A DNA stretch of 64,000 nucleotides from positions 62,001 through 126,000 of the forward strand of contig CALCYI010000002.1 of assembly GCA_937907605.1 (NCBI GenBank), in the 5' to 3' direction. This document shows, piece by piece, positions 54,018 through 63,037 of the stretch. This stretch comes from an uncultured Clostridia bacterium (GTDB lineage: Bacteria; Bacillota; Clostridia; Oscillospirales; Acutalibacteraceae). The position numbers and the translations under genes were made by a program. How positions within the stretch are numbered: position 1 is the first letter of the stretch; every line of letters starts with the position of its first letter. The notes below the pieces were generated by a model. It did no database searches. It saw only the letters and a list, made by a program, of their open reading frames with translations, and was not told the DNA's origin.

Positions 54018-55802
54018 ATGGATAAGGTATTTGCAATTTATTCCCGTAAATCAAAATTTACCGGCAAGGGTGAATCGGTTGAAAACCAGATTGAAATGTG
54101 CCGCGATTACCTGAAAATGCATTTTGGTGAGGAGGAAGCGGAAATGGCAATCGTTTTTGAGGACGAAGGCTTCAGCGGTAAAAACCTTGACCGTCCTCAG
54201 TTCAAGGAAATGATGAAGGCGATTAAGGATAAAAAAATCTGCGCCGTCGTTTGTTACAGGCTTGACCGTATCAGCCGTAATATAGGCGACTTTGCAACGC
54301 TGATAACGGAACTGAATGCGATTGAAGTCGGCTTTATTTCCATTCGTGAGCAGTTTGACACGAACTCACCTATGGGCAGAGCCATGATGTATATCGCCTC
54401 CGTTTTCTCACAGCTTGAAAGAGAAACGATTGCGGAGCGTATCCGTGATAACCTTCACGAACTCGCCAAAACGGGAAGATGGCTCGGCGGAACTACGCCT
54501 ACCGGTTACGTATCTCAGGGGGAGGAAACCGTAAACATAGACGGCAAGAAGAAAAAGGCGTTTCATCTTGCAGAAAAAGAAGATGAGAAGGAGCTTGTTA
54601 AGCTCATCTTTTCAAAATTCAAGGAAACGGATTCGCTCACCGCAACCGAAGCGTATCTTCTGGAACACAACTTCAAAACCAAAAACGGCAAAGATTTTAC
54701 AAGGTTTTCTGTGAAATCAATTCTTGTGAATCCCGTTTATATGATTGCCGACAACGACGCTTTCAAGTATCTGACCGATTGCGGCGTTGAACTCTACTCC
54801 GATGAGAGCGAATTTGACGGCGTTCACGGAATTATGGCATATAACCGAACGCATCAAGAGCAAGGAAAGGCAACTAAAATAAAACCTATGGATGAGTGGA
54901 TTGTTTCCGTAGGAAAACACCCGGGCTTTATCAGCGGTGCTGACTTTGTTGCGGTTCAGAATATGCTACAGCGCAATCAGTCGAAAGCTTATCGCAAAGA
55001 ACGCAGCCACACGGCTTTGCTTTCGGGAATACTGAAGTGCGGCAACTGCGGTGAGTTTATGCGCCCGCATATGACTCAGCGCGTCAACAAGGATAACGAG
55101 TTGACCTATTACTACTCCTGCAACCTGAAGCTGAGAAGTAAAAAATCCCGTTGCGACGGCAAGAACGCGAACGGCAACGAGATTGACAAAAAGGTTATTG
55201 AAGCAATCAAAGCGTTAGATTTGAACGGCGATGATTACTTTACTTCCTTAAAGAAAACGCTTTCTCAAAACGAAATTGAAAAGAACGACAGCGAAAGCGA
55301 AGCAAGCAAGCTTCAGGAGGAAATTGAACAAGCGGAAAAGGATATTCAGAAATTAGTTGATTCGCTTACTGGTTCGGGCGGTGCTGAAAAATACATTCTT
55401 CAAAGGATTGACGAGCTTGGCAAAAAAGCAAATAATTATAAAGCACGGCTTGAAACCTTACAGTCCGATAACAGAGAATTGTTTGACCGGATAAATGCTG
55501 TTGATTTGATGAAGGATTTAATTAAGCACTTTGCAAACAATGTTGACAGTTTGAGCATTGAGCAGAAGCGACTGGCTATTCGCACCTTCGTAAAAGAAGT
55601 TATCTGGGACGGCGAATATGCGCATATCGTGTTCTTCGGCGGCGAATATGACGACAGTCTGTCAAAGATAGTAAAAACGCCTGAAAACCCTGATGATAAC
55701 GAGGATTTTTATCCGTCGGGTACGCATAGAAAACGAGCTTTTAATGCACTTCCGAGCAATGAAAAAACACGAGGGCGACGTTTTCCTCGGCGACACTATT
55801 GA
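54018..55802 (+). CDS. Large serine recombinase (SpoIVCA-like)
   Basis: A 594-residue site-specific recombinase expected to excise the sigK element. Resolvase domain (1-150) with Ser9 (IYSRKS) and RLDRISRN, recombinase domain (about 155-320), zinc ribbon CGNCG (341-345) with later Cys pair, a coiled coil (about 405-495) and a C-terminal part. The last 22 residues are read from sigK DNA beyond the core; on the circle they would be replaced by 199 residues with two HTH motifs. GGAGGTG precedes the ATG. Confidence 0.93.
   Translation: MDKVFAIYSRKSKFTGKGESVENQIEMCRDYLKMHFGEEEAEMAIVFEDEGFSGKNLDRPQFKEMMKAIKDKKICAVVCYRLDRISRNIGDFATLITELNAIEVGFISIREQFDTNSPMGRAMMYIASVFSQLERETIAERIRDNLHELAKTGRWLGGTTPTGYVSQGEETVNIDGKKKKAFHLAEKEDEKELVKLIFSKFKETDSLTATEAYLLEHNFKTKNGKDFTRFSVKSILVNPVYMIADNDAFKYLTDCGVELYSDESEFDGVHGIMAYNRTHQEQGKATKIKPMDEWIVSVGKHPGFISGADFVAVQNMLQRNQSKAYRKERSHTALLSGILKCGNCGEFMRPHMTQRVNKDNELTYYYSCNLKLRSKKSRCDGKNANGNEIDKKVIEAIKALDLNGDDYFTSLKKTLSQNEIEKNDSESEASKLQEEIEQAEKDIQKLVDSLTGSGGAEKYILQRIDELGKKANNYKARLETLQSDNRELFDRINAVDLMKDLIKHFANNVDSLSIEQKRLAIRTFVKEVIWDGEYAHIVFFGGEYDDSLSKIVKTPENPDDNEDFYPSGTHRKRAFNALPSNEKTRGRRFPRRHY
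55726..55733 (+). other. Right attachment core
   Basis: ATAGAAAA identical to 29968-29975, lying inside both the recombinase frame and the sigK 3' frame. Confidence 0.9.
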
Positions 55803-56085
55803 GGTCGACAAGGACGGTAATCCGCTTACCGTCGAGGATACGCTCAGCGACGATTTTAATATTGAGGACGACCTTGAAAAGAAGATACGCTGGAGCAAGG
55901 TTAAGGCATACATAGAAAATATGGACGACGACAGAGCGAGGGAAATAATTATCCTCAGATACGGGCTCAATAACAAAAGACCTCTCACACAGAGAGAGGT
56001 TGCAAAGCGCCTTAACATAAGCCGTTCCTACGTATCGAGAATAGAAAACAAGACGCTCGGCGACATAAGAAAGCACGTTAAATAG
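55726..56085 (+). CDS. sigK: Sigma-K, C-terminal part
   Basis: 119 codons from IENELLMHFRAMKK through regions 3-4 (EIIILRYGLNNKRPLTQREV, SRSYVSRIENKTLGD). The first residues complete the SRC-IENE block of sigma-K. It has no start of its own in the integrated state; an open frame reaches 33 nt further left only through element DNA. Joined to 29638-29967 it gives a 229-residue pro-sigma-K. Confidence 0.92.
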   Translation: MENELLMHFRAMKKHEGDVFLGDTIEVDKDGNPLTVEDTLSDDFNIEDDLEKKIRWSKVKAYIENMDDDRAREIIILRYGLNNKRPLTQREVAKRLNISRSYVSRIENKTLGDIRKHVK

Positions 56086-56134
56086 AGGTTGAAGCGGCAA
56101 AAGATATATGGTAGAATATCCTCGGGGTGAGGAT

Positions 56135-56578
56135 ATGAATTATGCATTACTCAGCAAACAGCTTGAAGCGCTCAGCGACGGAATTGAATACGATATTACC
56201 GTGCTTGCAAACGCTTCGGCGCTTTTATACAGCTCGCTTGATGATATTAACTGGGCAGGGTTTTACGTGCTGAAGGGCGGGAAGCTCAGGCTCAGCGCGT
56301 TTCAGGGTAAGCCCGCGTGCACGGTAATCGAAATCGGGCGAGGAGTTTGCGGAAAGTGCGCGAAGGAAATGAAAACCGTAAGGGTAGATAACGTCCACGA
56401 ATTTGAGGGTCATATCGCGTGTGACTGCACCTCAAACTCCGAAATCGTAATTCCGATTATCAAAGACGGCGCGCTCTACGGCGTGCTTGATATTGACAGT
56501 CCGATATTCAGCCGCTTCGACGACGAGGACAAAGAGGGGCTCGAGGACTTCGTTAAAGCGCTTGAAAAACACATATAA
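56135..56578 (+). CDS. msrC: Free methionine-(R)-sulfoxide reductase (GAF)
   Basis: A 147-residue GAF-domain enzyme that reduces free Met-R-sulfoxide. The three family cysteines are kept: Cys62, Cys72 (GRGVCG) and Cys96 (HIACD). NSEIVIPI and GVLDIDSP complete the fold. The ATG at 56135 is chosen because GGGGTGAGG lies just upstream; an earlier in-frame start lacks a site. Cytoplasmic repair of oxidized methionine. Confidence 0.9.
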   Translation: MNYALLSKQLEALSDGIEYDITVLANASALLYSSLDDINWAGFYVLKGGKLRLSAFQGKPACTVIEIGRGVCGKCAKEMKTVRVDNVHEFEGHIACDCTSNSEIVIPIIKDGALYGVLDIDSPIFSRFDDEDKEGLEDFVKALEKHI

Positions 56579-56583
56579 AAAAG

Positions 56584-56605
56584 CCCGTGCAGAGCACGGG
56601 TTTTT
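56584..56605. terminator. Bidirectional terminator
   Basis: A 7-bp GC-rich stem (CCCGTGC with GCACGGG) with A and T runs on each side, between converging genes. Confidence 0.88.
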
Positions 56606-56609
56606 ACTT

Positions 56610-57317
56610 TTATGAATTCATATTAGTAACGGCTAAAACACCCATTATAATTGAAATTGCAATTCCGACAATACAAAGCGTTCTTGCCTTTTTTGCCTGA
56701 CCGAGAAGCTCGGTATCGCCTACGCTCTCCGCAAAGCTTATTACACTGCCCGCCTTGCTGATACCCATACCACCGCAAATCCATGAAACAAGCGGAATAA
56801 GGAAAGCAAAGATAATAGCAACGATGCCGTTTTTCTTCGCCTTTGCAGCGGTCTGGTAATATTCCTGATTATTCTGCTGAGCGCCGAAGGGCTGCTGATA
56901 ATTAAACTGCTGCGCGGGCTGAGGCTGCGGGTTCACGCCTGCATTCTGCATATAAGGCGCATTGTCGGCAGGGCTTGGCTGCGCGGGCTGATACGGCTGA
57001 TATGCAGCCTGCTGCGGCTGAGACTGTGCCTGCTGGCTGTAGGGCTGATATCCCGTAGGATTCGGCTGCTGATAAGTGGGCTGCTGGGGCTGAACAGGCT
57101 GCTGTACGGGCTGCTGATAACCTGCTGCGCCTGCAAATGCTGCCGCGGCTCCTGCTTCCGACTGCGCCGCAGAAAGTACCGACTCCGGCGTCACCTGAGG
57201 TTCGGGGGCTGCTACAGACTCTGCTGCTGCAACCGGTGCTTCAACAACTGCTCCGCAAGCGGTACATACCGTAAAGCCTTCTCTGATTTCCGCTCCGCAA
57301 TTACTGCAATAACTCAT
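56610..57317 (-). CDS. Zinc-ribbon membrane protein with Gln/Pro-rich linker
   Basis: A 235-residue protein: N-terminal zinc ribbon (CSNCG, CTACG), an Ala-rich then Gln/Pro/Tyr-rich low-complexity linker (about 30-160), and two membrane helices (165-185, 213-232). The layout resembles the common zinc-ribbon/DUF4190-like clostridial proteins of unknown role. Single gene. GGAGAATACT precedes the ATG. Confidence 0.75.
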   Translation of the reverse strand: MSYCSNCGAEIREGFTVCTACGAVVEAPVAAAESVAAPEPQVTPESVLSAAQSEAGAAAAFAGAAGYQQPVQQPVQPQQPTYQQPNPTGYQPYSQQAQSQPQQAAYQPYQPAQPSPADNAPYMQNAGVNPQPQPAQQFNYQQPFGAQQNNQEYYQTAAKAKKNGIVAIIFAFLIPLVSWICGGMGISKAGSVISFAESVGDTELLGQAKKARTLCIVGIAISIIMGVLAVTNMNS

Positions 57318-57382
57318 AGTATTCTCCTTTATAAAAATAATTCTTTATATTTATATTACCATAAATTTCAATAAATTCAATA

Positions 57383-57592
57383 CTATTTTATTGCAATTAC
57401 CTTATATTCCTTATCCTCAACCGCTTTTGTGAGCTCAGAGTCGTCAACCTCCTTTGAAAGAGTTACCACAGCTCTGTTTTCCTCGTGGCTTGCGGAAGCC
57501 TCGGTAACGCCGTCAAGAGATTCGAGCGCCTTCTTAACAGTAGCCTCGCAGTGAGGACACATCATACCTTCAATTTCAATAATCTTTGTCAT
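57383..57592 (-). CDS. copZ: Possible separate CopZ-like chaperone from internal start
   Basis: Within copA an ATG at 57592 is preceded by GGAGG with exactly 8 nt between. Translation there would give a 69-residue HMA protein (GMMCPHC) alike to CopZ. Either the fusion arose by loss of a copA stop with the old copZ start kept, or both forms are made. Sequence alone supports the site, not its use. Confidence 0.5.
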   Translation of the reverse strand: MTKIIEIEGMMCPHCEATVKKALESLDGVTEASASHEENRAVVTLSKEVDDSELTKAVEDKEYKVIAIK

Positions 57593-59857
57593 TCCCTTTT
57601 CCTCCGTTTCAATAATCGCCCTCAAGTCAAGCTCTGCGGGCTTTATTTTTTTATCCCTCTTCGTGCTGTGAAGCTTAAAGAGATTGAGTCTCAGCGCGTT
57701 AGTTACAACGCAGAAGCTTGAAAGGCTCATAGCCGCTGCGCCGAACATCGGGCTGAGAGTCCAGCCCGTAATCGGAATAAACAGTCCCGCCGCAAGCGGT
57801 ATACCGATTAAGTTATAAATAAACGCCCAGAACAGGTTTTCGTGAATATTGCGCAGGGTTGCGCGCGAGAGCCTTATAGCCGCGGGCACGTCAGAAAGGC
57901 TACTGTTCATAAGCACGACATCCGCCGCATCGGCGGCAATATCCGTACCCGTATTGACAGCCATACCTATATCAGCCCTTGTAAGCGCGGGCGCGTCGTT
58001 AATACCGTCGCCGACCATGCATACCTTGCCGTATTTGGAAAGCTTCCTTATAACTCGCTCCTTATCGCCCGGCATAACGTCGGAAATAACCCCGTCAACG
58101 CCTACCGCGTTTCCTACCGCCCCGGCAGTGCGGGCGTTATCGCCCGTAAGCATAACGACCTTAATTCCCATACCGTGAAGCTCGTCAACCGCCCGTTTTG
58201 AATCCTCCTTAACGGAATCAGCAACGGCAATTATTCCCGCAAGCTTACCGTCAGAGGTAAAGAGGAGCGGCGTTTTTCCCTGTTCCGACAGCGCGTTGGC
58301 GGTATCTTCAACGCTCTTTGTAGCTATGATAGTTGAAATGAACTTAAGGCTTCCGCCGTATACCTCCCTGCCGTCGACAAGCGCCTTAATTCCGCTGCCC
58401 GTAAGGGCTTTGAACTGCGCCGCCTCGGTAAGCGGAATATTGCTGCCAAGCGCATAGGCGCACACTGCCTTAGCAAGCGGGTGCTCGCTCTTATCCTCCG
58501 CGGAATATGCGAGGGAGAGCAGCTCGTTTTCGCTTATTTCATACGGAATAACGTCGGTAACCTCGGGGGCGCCCTTAGTTACCGTGCCAGTCTTATCAAG
58601 CACGGCAATCTGAATTCTGCCCGTCTCCTCAAGAGAGGCGGCGGTTTTGAAAAGAATACCGTTTTTTGCGCCGATACCGCTGCCTACCATAACCGCAACC
58701 GGAGTTGCAAGCCCGAGCGCGCAGGGACAGGAAATTACGAGAACTGTAATACCTCTTGAAAGCGCATATCCGAGCTCGCTTCCTGTTATAAGCCATATAG
58801 CGAAGGTTACAGCCGCTATCGCTATTACAACGGGAACAAAGATCCCCGATACCTTATCGGCAATTTTTGCAATAGGAGCCTTTGTAGCCGAAGCTTCGCT
58901 CACCATTTTAATAATCTGGGACAGAGTCGTATCCTCGCCTACGCGGCTTGCCTCGCACTTAATAAAGCCCGAATAATTAATCGTAGCGGCGGATACGCTG
59001 TCGCCCGCTGATTTATCAACGGGGATACTCTCGCCTGTAAGAGCGCTTTCGTCAACCGCAGTTTCGCCCTCGATAATAATGCCGTCGGTCGCAATGCTCT
59101 CACCCGGACGAACTACGAAGATATCGCCCGCCTTAAGCTGTGATACGGGGACGGTAATCTCTTTACCGTCCTTTATTACGGTAGCCGTTTCGGGCGCGAG
59201 CGCCATTAGTCCCTTAAGCGCGTCGGTCGTCCTGCCCTTTGAATACGCTTCAAGGAGCTTACCGACGGTAATCAGCGTTAATATCATCGCTGCGGACTCA
59301 AAATACAGGGCGTGAAGCTCCGCGCCTGTAAAGAGAAGCACCACGCTGTACACGAAGGAAACGCCCGCTCCGAGCGCAACAAGCGTATCCATATTAGGCG
59401 AGCGGTGAAGCACGCCCTTAAAGCCGCTGATAAAGAATTTTCTGTTAACTATGATCACAGCCGCCGCGAGAATAAGCTCAGCAACTCCTGCCCACATATG
59501 ATTATTAACCATAAACGCGGGAAGCGGAAGTTTCCACATCATATGTCCCATAGAGATATACATCAGCGGGAGGAGAAATAGTATGGAGAGTATAAGCCGC
59601 CTTCTTATTTTCGGCGTTTCGGTATCCTTAAGGGCATTAGATGATAAGGGCGTATCGCTGTTTTTAAGCGACGCACCGTAGCCAGCAGCCTCAACGGCTT
59701 TGATTATTTCCTTTGAGGAGGCGCTGCCCTCAACGCCCATTGAATTTGTCAGAAGGTTTACCGCGCAGGAGGTTACTCCCTCAACGCCGCTTACCGCTTT
59801 TTCTACCCTTGCGGAGCAGGCGGCGCAGCTCATACCCGTAATGTTATACTGTTGCAT
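57383..59857 (-). CDS. copA: Copper-translocating P1B-ATPase with C-terminal CopZ domain
   Basis: An 824-residue pump exporting Cu+. N-terminal HMA domain with GMSCAAC (Cys11, Cys14), eight membrane helices, the metal-path CPC (SCPCALGLATP), DKTGTVT and the GDGIND hinge. Unusually, a second HMA domain (756-824, GMMCPHC) follows the last helix and resembles free CopZ. The ribosome site is weak. It lies 52 nt after the FeoB-associated gene. Confidence 0.92.
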   Translation of the reverse strand: MQQYNITGMSCAACSARVEKAVSGVEGVTSCAVNLLTNSMGVEGSASSKEIIKAVEAAGYGASLKNSDTPLSSNALKDTETPKIRRRLILSILFLLPLMYISMGHMMWKLPLPAFMVNNHMWAGVAELILAAAVIIVNRKFFISGFKGVLHRSPNMDTLVALGAGVSFVYSVVLLFTGAELHALYFESAAMILTLITVGKLLEAYSKGRTTDALKGLMALAPETATVIKDGKEITVPVSQLKAGDIFVVRPGESIATDGIIIEGETAVDESALTGESIPVDKSAGDSVSAATINYSGFIKCEASRVGEDTTLSQIIKMVSEASATKAPIAKIADKVSGIFVPVVIAIAAVTFAIWLITGSELGYALSRGITVLVISCPCALGLATPVAVMVGSGIGAKNGILFKTAASLEETGRIQIAVLDKTGTVTKGAPEVTDVIPYEISENELLSLAYSAEDKSEHPLAKAVCAYALGSNIPLTEAAQFKALTGSGIKALVDGREVYGGSLKFISTIIATKSVEDTANALSEQGKTPLLFTSDGKLAGIIAVADSVKEDSKRAVDELHGMGIKVVMLTGDNARTAGAVGNAVGVDGVISDVMPGDKERVIRKLSKYGKVCMVGDGINDAPALTRADIGMAVNTGTDIAADAADVVLMNSSLSDVPAAIRLSRATLRNIHENLFWAFIYNLIGIPLAAGLFIPITGWTLSPMFGAAAMSLSSFCVVTNALRLNLFKLHSTKRDKKIKPAELDLRAIIETEEKGMTKIIEIEGMMCPHCEATVKKALESLDGVTEASASHEENRAVVTLSKEVDDSELTKAVEDKEYKVIAIK

Positions 59858-59909
59858 AAAAATCCATTTGAGGCTACCGTTAAGGCAACCTTTGTAAATA
59901 ATCGGTTAT

Positions 59910-60089
59910 TTACTCGTCCTTCTGCGCCTCACAGCGTCCTGATCTTGCGCACTCAGAGCATTTATGACCGCAGGCTCCAACGCCTGCCTTTTTATCCTTA
60001 ATAATTTTACGTATAGCAAGAAATACCATAAATGCAACAATAAGAATAACAGCTATCGTTGCAAGATTATTCTGTATGAAGCGGAGCAT
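59910..60089 (-). CDS. FeoB-associated Cys-rich membrane protein
   Basis: A 59-residue protein with one membrane helix (8-27) and a cytoplasmic tail with four Cys (ACGHKCSECARSGRCE). It matches the short Cys-rich proteins often found after feoB. AGGGG precedes the ATG. It probably binds iron or an Fe-S cluster for Feo. Confidence 0.82.
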   Translation of the reverse strand: MLRFIQNNLATIAVILIVAFMVFLAIRKIIKDKKAGVGACGHKCSECARSGRCEAQKDE

Positions 60090-60142
60090 TTAATCATCCC
60101 CTTATTTATATATTATATTATTTCTCTTTGACAGTCAAGCTA

Positions 60143-61951
60143 TTAGTAATGTGGGAAAACAGTAAATGTCAGGTTTACCGCCGAGCATATAAGTATTCCC
60201 GTAATAAGCGGTACAATTACGGACATTGCAGTCCATTTCAGACTCCTTGTTTCCTTATATACAGTCAGCACCGTGGTTGAGCACGGGAAGTGGAAGAGCG
60301 TAAAAATACATACGCAAAGCGCCGTCTTTACCGTCCAGCCGTTTGTTATAAGTATTCCCGCAAGCGAGCTTAGCGACGAGAAATCGCCGAGGCTCGAGGA
60401 GGAAAGGTATATCATAAGAAGTATCGGCAGCACTATTTCATTAGCGGGAAAGCCGAGGATAAAGGCAAGGAGTATCGCCCCGTCAAGCCCCATAACATGC
60501 CCGAGCGGGTTAAGAATATCGGAAATACGCAAGAGCAGATTTCCGCCCTCGATATTGATATTTGCAAGGAGATATATAATAAGCCCCGCGGGAGCGGCGA
60601 CGGCTACGGCTCTGAGCAGAACCGAGAGAACCTTATCGCGCATTGAAAGAAGCACGGTCTTAAGTATCTGCGGCTTCCTGTAAGGTGGCATTTCCATAAC
60701 GAACGAGGAGGGCATACCCTTAAGTACCGTTTTGCTAAGCACCCTTGACGCGAGCATGGACATACCGATTGAAAGCACGAGCAGCGCGCACAGTATAAGG
60801 GAGGACAAAGCGCTTTTTCCCGTAAAAAACGCGGCTATAACCGTAATGAGAATCGGGAAACGTCCGTTGCAGGGTATGAAGGAATTTGTAAGTATTGCAA
60901 GGAGGCGTTCCCTTTTAGTTTCAATAATCCTTGCGCCCGTAACCCCGACCGCATTACAGCCCATACCCATACAGCAGGTCAGCGACTGCTTGCCGCATGC
61001 GCCGCATTTTTCAAAGCAGTAATCAAGGTTAAAGGCAACCCTCGGGAGAATACCAAAGTCCTCCAGAAGCGAAAACAGCGGGAAGAAAATCGCCATTGGC
61101 GGCAGCATAACCGCAACAACCCAGAAAAGCACCCTCAGTACGCCGTGCGCGATTGCGTTTACAATCCCTTCGCTGATTCCGAGCTTCAGCATTGACGAGC
61201 CTATAAGCTCCTCAAGAGAGTCAAATAACGATTTCAGAAGCTCGGACGGATAGTTTGAAAGCTTAACGGTAATAAAAAGCACCGCCGAAAGCATAATAAG
61301 CATTGCAACGGGCGAGGTATACTTACCGAGCATTATCTTATCAAGCGGGTTTTCCCTGTCCTTTTTAATCTTTTTTACCGATAAAGCGGCGGTTTCCTTA
61401 GCCTTGCCGTAAATATCGTCCTCGCCCGTATATTCGCTTCCTCTCGGTACAAGAGCGCCCGTTGTAATTAAATGCACCTGCTCAAGCAGAGCGTTAATTC
61501 CCTTACCCGAGCGCGCGGTAGCCTTAACCACGGGGACTCCGAGTATTTCGGAAAGGGCTTTTTCGTCAACGGCTATCCCCTTTTTCTCAGCCTCATCGTT
61601 GAGGTTGAGCAGTACAACCGCTTTATTCGTAATATTAAGTATCTGGTAAACTAACACAAGGGAGCGCTCAAGCAGGGTTGAATCGACCACGCATACGGTG
61701 CAGTCGGCTTTCCCGCTCATAATGAAATCCGCCGCAAGCTCCTCCTCGGGAGAGGCGGTAAGGAGCGAATACGTCCCCGGCAAATCCACCACGGTATAAT
61801 CGTTGTATTTATAATAGTAGACGGATTCCTTTGCGTCCACCGTTTTTCCTATCCAGTTTCCTGTATGGCGGTGCATACCCGTAAGCTCGTTAAAGACCGT
61901 GCTTTTGCCTACGTTAGGGTTACCCGCAAGAGCTACGGTACGGTTACTCAT
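60143..61951 (-). CDS. feoB: Ferrous iron transporter FeoB
   Basis: A 602-residue Fe2+ permease. N-terminal G domain with GNPNVGKST (10-18) and DLPGTYSL, then a core of about ten membrane helices with two Gate motifs. It overlaps feoA by 4 nt (ATGA). Length is at the short end for Firmicutes. Confidence 0.95.
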   Translation of the reverse strand: MSNRTVALAGNPNVGKSTVFNELTGMHRHTGNWIGKTVDAKESVYYYKYNDYTVVDLPGTYSLLTASPEEELAADFIMSGKADCTVCVVDSTLLERSLVLVYQILNITNKAVVLLNLNDEAEKKGIAVDEKALSEILGVPVVKATARSGKGINALLEQVHLITTGALVPRGSEYTGEDDIYGKAKETAALSVKKIKKDRENPLDKIMLGKYTSPVAMLIMLSAVLFITVKLSNYPSELLKSLFDSLEELIGSSMLKLGISEGIVNAIAHGVLRVLFWVVAVMLPPMAIFFPLFSLLEDFGILPRVAFNLDYCFEKCGACGKQSLTCCMGMGCNAVGVTGARIIETKRERLLAILTNSFIPCNGRFPILITVIAAFFTGKSALSSLILCALLVLSIGMSMLASRVLSKTVLKGMPSSFVMEMPPYRKPQILKTVLLSMRDKVLSVLLRAVAVAAPAGLIIYLLANINIEGGNLLLRISDILNPLGHVMGLDGAILLAFILGFPANEIVLPILLMIYLSSSSLGDFSSLSSLAGILITNGWTVKTALCVCIFTLFHFPCSTTVLTVYKETRSLKWTAMSVIVPLITGILICSAVNLTFTVFPHY

Positions 61952-62169
61952 AGGCTCACCTCGAGCTTTTCGGCGTCACCCGTTCTGAGCGCAATATCCG
62001 CCCCTTTAACGCGGTATAATACGGGCGACGACAGGGCTGCAATCTTTTTACACTCCACTCTCTCGCCCTCTACAAACCCCATATCCCTGAGCCTTACTGC
62101 AAAGGCGTTTTCGCACTGTAGCTCCTTAATAACGGCGCTTTCGCCCTCTTTAAGCATACTCATTTTCAT
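61948..62169 (-). CDS. feoA: FeoA
   Basis: A 73-residue SH3-like protein that aids FeoB. It shows the family pattern LRDMGFVEGERVECKKI and LRTGDAEKLEV. GAGGTGAG precedes the ATG. No clear Fur box was found in the 60-bp divergent gap. Confidence 0.9.
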   Translation of the reverse strand: MKMSMLKEGESAVIKELQCENAFAVRLRDMGFVEGERVECKKIAALSSPVLYRVKGADIALRTGDAEKLEVSL

Positions 62170-62220
62170 ACACTCACCTCATAATATTATATTTTGCAAT
62201 ACGATTTTGTGATAATAGAC

Positions 62221-62249
62221 TTTACAAAAGCTACTTTTTGAGTCATAAT
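62221..62249 (+). promoter_or_regulatory. Possible promoter of the YhhN-like gene
   Basis: TTTACA (62221-62226), 17 bp, CATAAT (62244-62249). The leader would be short. Divergent from feoA. Confidence 0.4.
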
Positions 62250-62267
62250 AGACATGAGGTGATTAGT

Positions 62268-62999
62268 GTGAATCCTGTATTAGTTATTACACTTTTCGTT
62301 ATTGAAGCAATACTCGGAGGCTGGTACATCAAGGCGGGCTTTCCTAAGGTTACTATGACCGCGCTGAGCGTAAAAATCGCAGCGGGCGTTGTGTTCGTCG
62401 TAAACGGTTACTTTGCATATCTCACGGTGGGTAAAACCGCGTACGGCTTAACTATCGTACTCGCCCTTATTTTCGGGCTTATCGGCGATGCATTTTTATC
62501 CTTTGAGCCGCTGTTTAAGGACGAGGACGCAACAAAGAAGAATAAAATCATCATATGCACAATAATAGGAGCTGCGTTCTTCCTTATAGGTCATCTTCTC
62601 TATATGTATGCATACGGACAGGAAATCAGAGCGGTAAAGGGCGGTCACCTCGGGCTCTTCCTAATCATATGGGCGGTAACTATTACGACGGCAATTATCA
62701 TTAAATTTGCAATAAAGCTTAAAATGGGCAAATTCGCTTTCCCGATTCTCGCATATGCGCTTACGCTCTCGGCAATGTTTGCGCTTGCCGTTACGCTGTC
62801 CGTGCTCGGCTATAAAGGAGAATATCTCAAGCAGGCGGTTTTAATATGCGCGGCGCTGTGCTTCGTGGTATCGGACTCCTCGCTCGCAATGCGGTTTTTC
62901 GACAAAAAATATCACACCCTAAAGCACAGAACGCTCACCCTCACCACCTACTACGCAGCGCAGATGCTCTTCGGACTTTCGGTATATCTAATAAAATAA
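62268..62999 (+). CDS. YhhN/TMEM86-family membrane protein (lysoplasmalogenase-like)
   Basis: A 243-residue protein with about eight membrane helices. Conserved family blocks are GLIGDAFLSFE, FLIGHLLYMYAY and VVSDSSLA. Some family members hydrolyse lysoplasmalogens; clostridia often have plasmalogens, so that role fits. The GTG at 62268 is chosen because GAGGTG lies 6 nt before it. Confidence 0.8.
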   Translation: MNPVLVITLFVIEAILGGWYIKAGFPKVTMTALSVKIAAGVVFVVNGYFAYLTVGKTAYGLTIVLALIFGLIGDAFLSFEPLFKDEDATKKNKIIICTIIGAAFFLIGHLLYMYAYGQEIRAVKGGHLGLFLIIWAVTITTAIIIKFAIKLKMGKFAFPILAYALTLSAMFALAVTLSVLGYKGEYLKQAVLICAALCFVVSDSSLAMRFFDKKYHTLKHRTLTLTTYYAAQMLFGLSVYLIK

Positions 63000-63005
63000 A
63001 TAAAA

Positions 63006-63036
63006 CCCCGTCAGGCTCATCCTGACGGGGTGTTTT
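63006..63036. terminator. Bidirectional terminator
   Basis: A 10-bp perfect stem (CCCCGTCAGG with CCTGACGGGG), 5-base loop, then a T run on the plus strand and an A/T run on the other. Confidence 0.92.
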
Positions 63037-63037
63037 T

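Larger units (their letters stand above)
29968..55733 (+). mobile_element. Skin-type intervening element in sigK
   Basis: A 25,758-bp element between identical ATAGAAAA cores at 29968-29975 and 55726-55733. The left core follows the SRC codons of sigK and the right one begins IENELLMHF, both in the same phase, so excision restores one 229-codon gene. Contents: double-HTH frame, small protein, MobP relaxase, RHH protein, winged-helix protein, RdRP-like protein, AAA ATPase, a seven-gene signalling operon, envelope genes, a two-component system and the serine recombinase. Codon use shifts visibly at both cores. Confidence 0.92.

Noticed and set aside
62170..62267. Fur or other iron box before feoA
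   Set aside because: No convincing inverted repeat of a known iron-regulator type could be found in the gap.
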